A DNA stretch of 6,878 nucleotides. Source: Candidatus Methylomirabilota bacterium (lineage in GTDB: Bacteria > Methylomirabilota > Methylomirabilia > Methylomirabilales > CSP1-5). Under the pieces are notes generated by a model. It did not search any database and was not told the DNA's origin. It saw nothing but the letters and a program-made list of their open reading frames with translations. A program made the translations under genes and the position numbers. Every line of letters begins with the position of its first letter. Position 1 is the stretch's first letter. Shown here in pieces: positions 1 through 6,230 of this stretch. Location: the NCBI GenBank assembly GCA_023249165.1, contig JAHFDE010000120.1, positions 1 through 6,878 on the forward strand. The letters are read 5' to 3'.

Positions 1-952
1 ACCGATACGAGATGGCGATCCGGATCGTGCCGGGGATCACCGGGAGCGGGACGGCGCGTCTAATGGTCTCCATCGAGGCCTGATCCAGGATGGGAAATCC
101 TGAGGACCTGACGACCATCACCTCTTTGACGCTGCCATCCTTGGCGACCTGAAACTCAACCTCGGTGGTCCCCTCCATCCCCTGACGGCGAGCCTCAGGA
201 GGATACTGCTTGGCTCGCTCAATCCGGTCGCGCAGAAGCTGATGCCAGCCGATCCCGCCTCTCCCAGACCCACTGCCTCGCCCGAGACCTCCGTCCACCC
301 CATCCGTGCTCCCAAAGCCAGCCCCGGCGGCGTCCGCTCCGCCTCCGTGTTCTGCCGCCCCTGTCCCGACCCCGCCACTCAGGACGGCGCCGTCCCCTTT
401 CGCCTCCGGCGATCCTTTCTGCCCTGCCTCGCCTGTCAACTGAGATGCACCGGTATCCGAGCGCGCGACCTCTCCATGCAGCGCCTTCGCCGTCTGCTCA
501 ACAGACGAGTCGGCAGCGCGACCGCTGGTGGTCTCCGATGCCAAAGGAACATCAGCCACCTCCCGGGCCACGGCCCGATCCATGACGGATGGGGCCACGA
601 TCGCCGGCCGAGGTCCTTCTGCCTTGCCCCGCGTCTGGCGGCCGCTCGCAGGCGGAGGCGTACTCGTCACTGCGGCAGACCGCGGTGCGACAGGTGAACT
701 GGCAGCCGCCTGCCCGTCTCGAACGCCCAAGGGAGGGCGCCCGCGCCAGGCCACCGTTTCCGCATTGCCCGGCGCCCCCCCGCTTCCGGGAACGGCACCC
801 ACCAGACTCACCTCGACCGCCGCCTGCCCGGGGGGTAGCAGATGGGGGATAGTTGCCCACCACCAGATCAGCAGAAGCATCGCCGCGTGGACCATGAGGG
901 AAGAGATCCACGCGAGTGCCATGTGCGCTGTATGCCTAGACCACTGCTGCAT
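1..952 (-). CDS. tonB: TonB energy-transducing protein, C-terminus cut by window edge
   Basis: Couples the inner-membrane proton motive force (through ExbB/ExbD, not in this window) to an outer-membrane receptor. I translated the frame by hand: 317 codons are present and the frame is open to the left edge. Residues 1-10 are cytoplasmic (MQQWSRHTAH), and about 11-35 form one hydrophobic anchor containing LLLIWW. About 36-240 is a long Gly/Ala/Pro-rich periplasmic linker with a strongly Gly/Ser-rich stretch near 205-240, unlike the X-Pro repeats of E. coli TonB. About 243-317 is the TonB C-terminal domain: RIERAKQYPPEARRQG, then VEFQVAKDGSVKEV, ending near PGTIRIAISYR, so only a few residues can be missing. 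The ATG lies 11 bases after the receptor stop and has no good Shine-Dalgarno, suggesting translational coupling. A second in-frame ATG at residue 11 is less likely because it would remove the charged N-terminal tail. Confidence 0.9.
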   Translation of the reverse strand, partial: MQQWSRHTAHMALAWISSLMVHAAMLLLIWWWATIPHLLPPGQAAVEVSLVGAVPGSGGAPGNAETVAWRGRPPLGVRDGQAAASSPVAPRSAAVTSTPPPASGRQTRGKAEGPRPAIVAPSVMDRAVAREVADVPLASETTSGRAADSSVEQTAKALHGEVARSDTGASQLTGEAGQKGSPEAKGDGAVLSGGVGTGAAEHGGGADAAGAGFGSTDGVDGGLGRGSGSGRGGIGWHQLLRDRIERAKQYPPEARRQGMEGTTEVEFQVAKDGSVKEVMVVRSSGFPILDQASMETIRRAVPLPVIPGTIRIAISYR

Positions 953-963
953 TGAAGGATAGC

Positions 964-3048
964 CTATTTATAGAAGCCCGAAAATTCCAGGATTACCCCT
1001 CCCATGACGCTCGCCCCCGGGGCGGGCATGAGAAAGCGCTCCCCGCCAAAAGCCAGAACACCCCATGGCTCATACTCGGCATCGGTGATGTTATTCCCCT
1101 GCAGGAAGAGGGTGAGCGGCCCCCGCCGGTAATTCACTCGTCCTGTCATCACGTAATAGGGATCCAGCGGCTTGCTCAGATTCGCCTCGTCCCCCGACAG
1201 AAACTGTGCACCTACGTAGAGCCCGGCGAGGGAGAAGGTCAGGCCTTCGACGGGAGAGACGTTGACCCCCCAACCCACCCGATTCTGGGGGACGAGGGGA
1301 ATATCGTCTCCCGCGCGGACTGGCCCCGATGCCAAGAGGGCATCGGTCTCGAAGGTCGCCTTGATGTAGGAGTAATTCACGAACCCGTTGATCAGGTTTC
1401 CGTATCGTCCCCGGAGCGTGAGCTCCAATCCTCGACGACGGGTTTTCTGCACATTCTGATTGATGCCGCCACCGGTGGTCGGATCGGTGACCACGAAGAG
1501 GATCTCATCATCGACATCGGTCTGAAACAGGGCCAGCGTTCCCTCGAAATACTCGCCCGCGCGGACCCGCGTCCCGACCTCGAAGGTGGTGGCGGTGGGC
1601 GGATCGAGGTTCGGGTTCGAGGAAAAGGGGAAGAAGGCGAAGAGTTCATTCACCGTCGGGCTACGGAATCCCTCCGAGTAACTAAAGTAAAGCCCGACGT
1701 CCTCGGTGACGTTCCAGTTCAACCCCGCCCGGGGGCTAAAGTGTTCGAAGGTCCGGACGCGATCATTCGCGGCGTCGAACTGATCGGTGAAGTCTATCCG
1801 ATCCCAATCGTAGCGACCCCCGCCGCTCAGAATGAGGACCTCCGGGATCAGATCGAACCACTCCTGGAAATAGATCCCCACGACATTCTCGTCCGTCTTC
1901 GTTTCGGAGAGGGAGGGAGGAAACCCGGTGAACTCAGCGGAACCCTTGCTGTTGACATCATTTCTCGTATACTCCACGCCGGCCACAAAGACGTTCCGAT
2001 GGTCACCGAAGGTGGCCTCGTTGGTCACCTGGGCAGTCAACCCACCGCTCAGAATGCCGGTTTGCGTCGTACTCTGGCTCGTGAGACCCACCGTGAAAAA
2101 CTCGCGATCGAGATCCCGAACGAAGCCGTTGAGGGTGGCAGAGAAGCCGGCCGGAAGCTCCTGGCGCAGGTTGAGGATCCCCTGGTAGAGTGTCCGATCT
2201 GAGAAGTCACCCGGGGTGAGGTTCCGTGTCCGGTCTATGTTGAGGATGGCTGCCGGGAGGGTCCCAGGCTGCTCGAGGTGGTCGGTGACGAAGAGGAAGG
2301 ACCCCGTGATGTCGGTTCCCGCGTCCTCAATCCGGCGGCCGACCTTGGCAAAGAGCTGTGTCACGTTCGAGTCGGAGGCCTGCCGGAAACCGTCTTCGAG
2401 CTCTTGCGTGAACCCGAGATAATAGTCGAAGCCCCCGGCCGGGCCACCCACGCTCGCCCGATATCGCTGCTGGCCAAAACTACCGCCGGCGATTTCAGCC
2501 TTCGCCTCGGGCACCGGGCCTCCCCGCTTGGTCCGGAGGTTGACCACCCCAGCCAAGGCGTTCTTTCCAAAAACGGATGCGGTCCCGGGAACGACCTCTA
2601 TTCGCTGCAGATCCTTCACCGGGAGGAGATCCCAGTCCACGACGTTGAAATCGGGGGTGTTGACACGGACCCCATCCAGGAATACGGTGGTCTCCGTCAC
2701 CGGTTCACCACTGAAGCCCCGCAAGTCGAGCGTCGGTTCAAAGGGATTGCCGGTCTGGTTGTAGAGGGTAATCCCGGGCTCATACTGAATGACCCCTGGG
2801 ACAGTGTCGTTCTCAAAGGTCTCGATCTCATCCCCGCTCACCACCCGGACCTGACCGGGATACCGCCGGAGATCGAGCGGAACATCAAGGAGTCGCGTGC
2901 TCGAGACCGTGACCCGGGGGAGACGAACGATTTCCCGTTCCTCGGCCTTTTTTTCCTCTTCGGTTTTCTCCTGCGCCCAGGGCGCCCCGATCACAGAGCC
3001 TGTGAGGGTCGCCGTCAACAGCCAAATCCTGAGAGTCTTGGAAACCAT
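964..3048 (-). CDS. btuB: TonB-dependent outer-membrane receptor, probably for cobalamin (BtuB-like)
   Basis: A 694-residue outer-membrane beta-barrel for energy-dependent uptake. Residues 1-25 are a signal peptide (positive start, hydrophobic core, cleavage near PWA|QE). A Glu/Lys-rich charged segment follows (26-40), then a TonB-box-like stretch PRVTVSSTRL at 44-53. The plug domain spans about 60-175, with VIQYEPGITLYNQTG, LDLRGFSGEP, VFLDGVRVNTP and RIEVVPGTASVFGKNALAGV. The remainder is barrel: YFSYSEGFRSPTVNELFAFF is a typical receptor strand, and the last strand ends LEFSGFYK. It is longer than E. coli BtuB (614 residues). The substrate call rests on the cobalamin riboswitch directly upstream and the btuFCD neighbours; from the protein alone it could be another siderophore/vitamin receptor. 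The start is fixed by a strong GGAGGT five bases before the ATG. tonB follows after 11 bases. Confidence 0.9.
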   Translation of the reverse strand: MVSKTLRIWLLTATLTGSVIGAPWAQEKTEEEKKAEEREIVRLPRVTVSSTRLLDVPLDLRRYPGQVRVVSGDEIETFENDTVPGVIQYEPGITLYNQTGNPFEPTLDLRGFSGEPVTETTVFLDGVRVNTPDFNVVDWDLLPVKDLQRIEVVPGTASVFGKNALAGVVNLRTKRGGPVPEAKAEIAGGSFGQQRYRASVGGPAGGFDYYLGFTQELEDGFRQASDSNVTQLFAKVGRRIEDAGTDITGSFLFVTDHLEQPGTLPAAILNIDRTRNLTPGDFSDRTLYQGILNLRQELPAGFSATLNGFVRDLDREFFTVGLTSQSTTQTGILSGGLTAQVTNEATFGDHRNVFVAGVEYTRNDVNSKGSAEFTGFPPSLSETKTDENVVGIYFQEWFDLIPEVLILSGGGRYDWDRIDFTDQFDAANDRVRTFEHFSPRAGLNWNVTEDVGLYFSYSEGFRSPTVNELFAFFPFSSNPNLDPPTATTFEVGTRVRAGEYFEGTLALFQTDVDDEILFVVTDPTTGGGINQNVQKTRRRGLELTLRGRYGNLINGFVNYSYIKATFETDALLASGPVRAGDDIPLVPQNRVGWGVNVSPVEGLTFSLAGLYVGAQFLSGDEANLSKPLDPYYVMTGRVNYRRGPLTLFLQGNNITDAEYEPWGVLAFGGERFLMPAPGASVMGGVILEFSGFYK

Positions 3049-3053
3049 GGAAC

Positions 3054-3059
3054 ACCTCC
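3054..3059 (-). promoter_or_regulatory. Shine-Dalgarno of the btuB-like receptor
   Basis: Read on the minus strand this is GGAGGT, five bases before the ATG at 3048, in the context AAAGGGAGGTG. It is the strongest ribosome binding site in the window. Its first two bases also belong to the 3' arm of a predicted hairpin (3058-3098), so it may be the point of riboswitch control. Confidence 0.85.
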
Positions 3060-3098
3060 CTTTCCGCGAAAGTGATGTTCGCCCTCCCCCGGAAAAGG
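3058..3098 (-). promoter_or_regulatory. Candidate expression-platform hairpin overlapping the receptor Shine-Dalgarno
   Basis: On the minus strand, CCTTTTCC (3098-3091) can pair with GGAAAGGG (3065-3058), eight pairs including one G-U. Inside it, GCGAA (3082-3078) pairs with TTCGC (3070-3066) around a seven-base loop. The two helices are contiguous on the 3' side and separated by an eight-base bulge on the 5' side. The 5' arm overlaps the end of the B12 box and the 3' arm overlaps the first two bases of the Shine-Dalgarno. There is no T-run after it, so control of translation is more likely than termination. The pairing is visible in the sequence; the regulatory role is inference. Confidence 0.5.
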
Positions 3099-3286
3099 TT
3101 TCCTGACTTGTGGATCATCACCACCCTGCGCCTTCCCATCGTTCGACTATCAGCTCACGACAGTGGCATGATGCAGAGGGGCTCCCCACTCACAGTGGCG
3201 GGACCGTGCTGGACTCGCACCAGCTTCCCTTTGATCCGGGGGCCTCCTGGTTCATGGTTCGGAGTTCATGGTTCAAGGTAACCAGG
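3086..3286 (-). ncRNA. Cobalamin riboswitch (class I, AdoCbl/B12 element) in the receptor leader
   Basis: The minus strand carries the ordered conserved segments of the B12 element: AAAGGGAAGC near 3232-3223, the GGTGCGAGTCCAGCAC stem-loop, CGGTCCCGCCACTGT near 3194-3208, a second GCCACTG at 3167-3161, GGGAAGGCG at 3137-3129, GGTGATGATCC, and the B12 box AAGTCAGGAAACC at 3109-3097. The order and spacing match the class I element that binds cobalamins in leaders of uptake and synthesis genes. The core is certain. The outer limits are less so: GGTT at 3283-3280 can pair with AACC at 3100-3097 as P1, and an alternative eight-pair helix joins 3235-3242 to 3086-3093. It lies between btuD and the receptor, so it should control only the receptor and tonB, normally lowering expression when cobalamin is abundant. 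Confidence 0.95.
3246..3286 (-). repeat. Small tandem repeat enclosed by a 7-bp inverted repeat
   Basis: On the plus strand gttcatggttc occurs exactly at 3250-3260 and again at 3264-3274, a 14-base period. The pair is bracketed by cctggtt (3246-3252) and its exact reverse complement aaccagg (3280-3286). In the transcript this places a possible hairpin at the 5' edge of the cobalamin riboswitch, where the P2 hairpin usually sits. It may be a lineage-specific P2 arm or a small dispersed intergenic repeat. Confidence 0.7.
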
Positions 3287-3312
3287 CTGCAATCCGGCAG
3301 CGACGAGCGCCA

Positions 3313-4089
3313 TTACGGGCGGGGCAAGATGCGGATCATGCCCGTCTGAGGATCCGTGCCAATCCAGATGGGACAGCCGTAGGCGCTCTCGAGAATCTCC
3401 GCGCGCATCACCTCCCCAGGGCGGCCAGCGGTCAGGACCGTTCCGCCCTTCAGCAGCAGGAGTCGGTCCGAACATCCGGCCGCCGCGTTGAGATCGTGGG
3501 AGACCAGGATGATGGTCAATCCCCGTTCCGCCTTGAGTCGTCTGAGCAGTCTGAGGATCTCCATCTGATGGCTGAAATCGAGATGGGCCATCGGTTCATC
3601 GAGGAGGAGGATCCGGGGCTCCTGGGCCAACGCCCTGGCGATGACCACCCGTTGCTTCTCGCCGCCTGAGAGCTGGTCCAGATATTTGCCCGCGAGATGC
3701 CTTGTCCCCGTCTCTTCGAGGGCCTGCTCCGCGGCCCGGCGGTCCTCGCCGGTCTCAAACCCGATCCCCCGGGCGTGCGGATAGCGACCCATGGCGACGA
3801 CCTGCTCCACGGTGAAAGGAAAGGCCACCTGAAACTCCTGGGGGACCACCGCCACCGTCCGGGCCACCTCCCGCTTCGTCAAGGCGTCGAGATTGCGACC
3901 GAAGAGGGTGACCTTCCCCGTCTCAGGAACGAGGACCCGACTGAGGAGGCGCAAGAGCGTCGTCTTGCCGGCGCTATTCGGCCCGATCACCCCCAGGACC
4001 TCCCCTGCCTCGACGACAAACGAGATCCCGTCGAGCACGCGCCCGTTGCGATAGCGAAAGGCGAGATCGGTCACCTCGATCGCCTTCAT
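3313..4089 (-). CDS. btuD: ABC transporter ATPase for cobalamin import (BtuD-type)
   Basis: A 258-residue cytoplasmic ATPase that powers the BtuC permease; homologous ATPases also serve iron-siderophore and hemin importers. Visible motifs are Walker A GPNSAGKT (36-43, with Ser where Gly is usual in the GPNGAGKS/T pattern of this family), Q-loop VVPQEF around Q84, ABC signature LSGGEKQR (140-147), Walker B ILLLDEP (160-166), D-loop AHLD (168-171) and switch His H198 in LVSHD. All catalytic residues are present, so it should be active. Length is normal for the family. The ATG overlaps the btuC stop as ATGA (4 bases), a classic coupled pair. The B12 assignment comes from btuF/btuC, cbiA and the riboswitch next to it, not from the ATPase sequence itself. 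Confidence 0.93.
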   Translation of the reverse strand: MKAIEVTDLAFRYRNGRVLDGISFVVEAGEVLGVIGPNSAGKTTLLRLLSRVLVPETGKVTLFGRNLDALTKREVARTVAVVPQEFQVAFPFTVEQVVAMGRYPHARGIGFETGEDRRAAEQALEETGTRHLAGKYLDQLSGGEKQRVVIARALAQEPRILLLDEPMAHLDFSHQMEILRLLRRLKAERGLTIILVSHDLNAAAGCSDRLLLLKGGTVLTAGRPGEVMRAEILESAYGCPIWIGTDPQTGMIRILPRP

Positions 4090-5111
4090 GGATAGACACC
4101 CCGGTACCGGGTGCGGAGGAGATAGGCAAAGAAGGGGGCGCCGAGAAAGGAGGTGACAGCCCCTACGGGGATCTCCACCGGTGCCGCGACCGTCCGGGCC
4201 AGCGTATCGGTGAGAACAAGGAACATCGCGCCAGCAAGGAGCGAGGCGGGGATGACCAGCCGGTTATCCGGTCCGAGACAGAGGCGGACGGCGTGGGGAA
4301 CCATCAGCCCGACAAAGGCGACGGAACCGCTCACCGACACCGCCGCTCCGGTCACGAGGCTACACGCCACGAAGATGATTCGTTTCACCCGCTCGGGCTC
4401 CGCCCCAAGCTGCGCCGCCGCCTCCTCTCCCGCCGCCAGCAGGTTCAAGGGGAGGGCCTGCAGATAGATCAAGCCGGTGCCGACGAGGAGGCAGCCCACC
4501 ACGACACCGAGGGTGGGGTAGTCCGCAAGGCGCAGCTGTCCGATGAGGTAGAACACGACCCCCCGCAGCTCTTCAGCCCGAATCAAGGCCGAAGCCACCA
4601 TAATGGCCGAGGCGAAGAAGAGTGAGACCACGACACCGGCGAGGAGGAGGGTCTGGATCGGAAGCCGGCCATCGATGCTGGCGATGCCGTAGACCGCCAC
4701 CGCCGCCACCAGCGCGCCGGCAGCGCCACAGAGAGGCAGGAGGAGGATCCCGGCCCCGGTGCCAAGCCCTGTGAAGACTCCCATGACCACGCCGAAGGCA
4801 GCGCCACTCGAGACACCGAGGATACCGGGGTCGGCTAACGGATTGCGAGAGATCGCCTGAAAACCCGCTCCGGCGAGGGAGAGAGCTGAGCCGACGATCG
4901 CCGCGAGGAGGACGCGGGGAAGCCGCAGCGTCAGTACGATGGTCTCCTGTGCCTCTGTCCAGAAGACCGGGAGGGGAAGGATCTTCGCACCGAGGATCGC
5001 CATGCTCTGAAGCCACCCGACGCGGACCGTCCCCATCGACAGGGCAAGGACGACCGCCGCCGCAAGCCCGGCCGTCAGGACTGCCATCACACCCATGAGA
5101 CGCCTGAGCAT
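4086..5111 (-). CDS. btuC: Cobalamin ABC transporter permease, FecCD/BtuC family
   Basis: Inner-membrane channel subunit of the B12 importer, 341 residues, the usual length for this family with its roughly ten membrane segments. Hallmarks are LRLPR at 62-66, SRNPLADPGILGVSSGAA at 88-105, the cytoplasmic coupling helix around EEAAAQLG (229-236) that contacts the ATPase, FVGLMVPHAVRL at 266-277, and EIPVGAVTSFLGAPFFAYLL at 313-332. The open frame extends upstream to 5258, but those 49 codons lie inside btuF and encode a polar, Pro/Arg-rich stretch unlike a permease. I therefore start at MLRRLMG, whose ATG overlaps the btuF stop by one base (TGATG) and has GGGAG nine bases upstream. The stop overlaps the btuD start. 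Iron-siderophore permeases share these motifs, so the substrate comes from context. Confidence 0.93.
   Translation of the reverse strand: MLRRLMGVMAVLTAGLAAAVVLALSMGTVRVGWLQSMAILGAKILPLPVFWTEAQETIVLTLRLPRVLLAAIVGSALSLAGAGFQAISRNPLADPGILGVSSGAAFGVVMGVFTGLGTGAGILLLPLCGAAGALVAAVAVYGIASIDGRLPIQTLLLAGVVVSLFFASAIMVASALIRAEELRGVVFYLIGQLRLADYPTLGVVVGCLLVGTGLIYLQALPLNLLAAGEEAAAQLGAEPERVKRIIFVACSLVTGAAVSVSGSVAFVGLMVPHAVRLCLGPDNRLVIPASLLAGAMFLVLTDTLARTVAAPVEIPVGAVTSFLGAPFFAYLLRTRYRGVYP
4097..4102 (-). promoter_or_regulatory. Shine-Dalgarno of btuD
   Basis: GGGGTG on the minus strand, seven bases before the btuD ATG and inside the last codons of btuC. It overlaps a perfect 12-base palindrome (4100-4111), which could form a short stem around the site. 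Moderate strength; translation probably also relies on coupling through the ATGA overlap. Confidence 0.45.
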
Positions 5112-6007
5112 CACGGACCACTCCCAGGGAAGGCCTCGGGGTGGAGCAGACGAGCCAGGAGCTCCACGGCGTCCACAATCCGGGGCCCGGGACGGCTCAT
5201 CAGACCAGCATCGAGGACTCGGATGGTCCCTTCCCGCACCGGACGGACCTCTCGCCACCCCGGCAAATGGCGGAGGGCCTGTTCGTGGTGCAGGCCACCA
5301 CGATCCAAGGCCAGGAGGATCACATCGGGCGGATCGAGGACGAGCTCCTCCAGCGAGTAGCGGGGAAACCCGGGCGTTCGCACGATGTTTGCTCCCCCCG
5401 CCAGGTCGATCAGATCATCGACCACGGTCTCCCCGCCTGCCACGATCAGGGGATCGATCCAAACGACATAGAGGACCCTCGGCCTGGCCAACACGCTGAC
5501 CTTCCGCGAGACGGCCGCCATGCGTCGCCGCATGTGGGCAATCAAGCCCTCGGCCTGCGGCTGCCTCCCGACCGCCTCCCCAACCTTCAGAATGGAGGCC
5601 AAAACTCCCTCGACCCCCACCGGCTTCACCCCGAAGACCGGGATCTGGAGCTGCTCGAGTTGAATCAAGGTCTCCCAGCGGTTGGCATCCGCCGCGATCA
5701 GCACGAGGTCGGGTCGGAGCGTGACGATCACCTCTAGGTTCGGATCAACGCCCCCGCCCACTGTGGGCTTCCCTCCCGCCTCGGGGGGATAGTCGGCATA
5801 ATCGGTCACTCCCACCACCGAATCCCCCGCACCGAGCGCAAAGAGGATCTCGGTGAGGCTCGGGGCAAGTGGGACGATGCGACGGGGTGGCCCCTGAAGT
5901 TCGACCTGCCGTCCCACCATATCGACAAAGGTCGCCCCGCGTGCCGGCAGCACCCAGAGCAGGATCGAGAAGACCCACAGCGCCCTTCCTCCTTTCTTCC
6001 TCGTCAT
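5111..6007 (-). CDS. btuF: Periplasmic cobalamin-binding protein (BtuF-type)
   Basis: Captures corrinoid in the periplasm and delivers it to BtuCD; 298 residues, a normal length. Residues 1-25 are a signal peptide (MTRKKGGR, hydrophobic core, cleavage near RGA|TF). There is no lipobox Cys, so it should be soluble. The class III binding-protein fold begins with RIVPLAPSLTEILFALGAG (43-61), followed by VVGVTDYADYPPEA and NLEVIVTLRPDLVL. The second lobe has RPRVLYVVWIDPLIVAGG and SLEELVLDPPDVILL. E53 and E220/E221 sit where family members carry the two acidic residues that dock onto permease arginines. The start is supported by GAGGTG five bases upstream, which overlaps the end of the cobQ stub. 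The stop overlaps the btuC start. Related proteins bind ferric siderophores or heme; the cbiA, riboswitch and receptor context favours cobalamin. Confidence 0.92.
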   Translation of the reverse strand: MTRKKGGRALWVFSILLWVLPARGATFVDMVGRQVELQGPPRRIVPLAPSLTEILFALGAGDSVVGVTDYADYPPEAGGKPTVGGGVDPNLEVIVTLRPDLVLIAADANRWETLIQLEQLQIPVFGVKPVGVEGVLASILKVGEAVGRQPQAEGLIAHMRRRMAAVSRKVSVLARPRVLYVVWIDPLIVAGGETVVDDLIDLAGGANIVRTPGFPRYSLEELVLDPPDVILLALDRGGLHHEQALRHLPGWREVRPVREGTIRVLDAGLMSRPGPRIVDAVELLARLLHPEAFPGSGP

Positions 6008-6011
6008 CGCT

Positions 6012-6230
6012 TCACCTCAAGCAGACAATAGATCGCGTCACCCGCGCGGCCCGGGCCTGCCCGATCTCGCCCCCCTCGGACGTGACAAAGGAGTTCAACG
6101 CCATGTTCTGCGCCTTGAAGGGGGCCACCCGATGCCCGTCCTGGGCCAGGATCCGGCAGAGACCGGCGACGAGAAGACTCTTGCCCACATGGGAAGCCGT
6201 CCCCTGGATCATCAGGCTTCTCGCGCGCAT
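6012..6230 (-). pseudogene. cobQ: N-terminal stub of cobyric acid synthase (CobQ/CbiP)
   Basis: Full-length CobQ (about 480-500 residues) amidates the b, d, e and g side chains of adenosylcobyrinic a,c-diamide, using ATP and glutamine. Here only 72 residues are present. Residues 1-63 match the start of the family closely: SLMIQGTASHVGKSLLVAGL with the P-loop-like nucleotide site (about 5-24), RVAPFKAQNMALNS (34-47) and TSEGGEIGQARAAR (50-63). The frame then reads VTRSIVCLR and stops. The remaining synthetase region and the glutaminase domain are absent here, since btuF starts four bases after the stop. ATG at 6230 overlaps the cbiA stop by one base (TGATG); a TTG one codon earlier is an alternative. 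It is either a decayed gene split by rearrangement or a short retained ORF that couples cbiA to btuF translation. It cannot be a working cobyric acid synthase. Confidence 0.85.
6013..6018 (-). promoter_or_regulatory. Shine-Dalgarno of btuF
   Basis: GAGGTG on the minus strand, five bases before the btuF ATG and overlapping the TGA stop of the cobQ stub (context TTGAGGTGAAGCGATG). Good match and spacing; it decides the btuF start and shows that btuF translation is not purely dependent on coupling. Confidence 0.75.

Noticed and set aside
242..962. Several overlapping frames on both strands over the tonB linker
   Set aside because: The Gly/Ala/Pro-rich, high-GC linker keeps several frames open; only the minus frame starting at 952 joins a membrane anchor to a TonB C-terminal domain.
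952..2202. Long plus-strand open frame (416 codons) opposite the receptor
   Set aside because: It mirrors the receptor gene in high-GC DNA, shows no recognisable domain, and lacks a ribosome binding site; the minus-strand frame has clear receptor motifs throughout.
2278..3075. Plus-strand open frame (265 codons) opposite the receptor N-terminus
   Set aside because: It is an antisense shadow of the signal peptide and plug region with no family resemblance.
3058..3098. Intrinsic terminator before the receptor gene
   Set aside because: The hairpin is not followed by a T-run on the minus strand and its 3' arm runs into the Shine-Dalgarno, so translational control fits better.
3246..3286. CRISPR array
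   Set aside because: There are only two 11-base copies separated by three bases, with no spacers of proper length; it is a short tandem repeat.
5112..5258. Upstream extension of btuC to 5258
   Set aside because: It lies wholly inside btuF in another frame, is polar and Pro/Arg-rich, and the internal ATG at 5111 has both the TGATG overlap and a Shine-Dalgarno.
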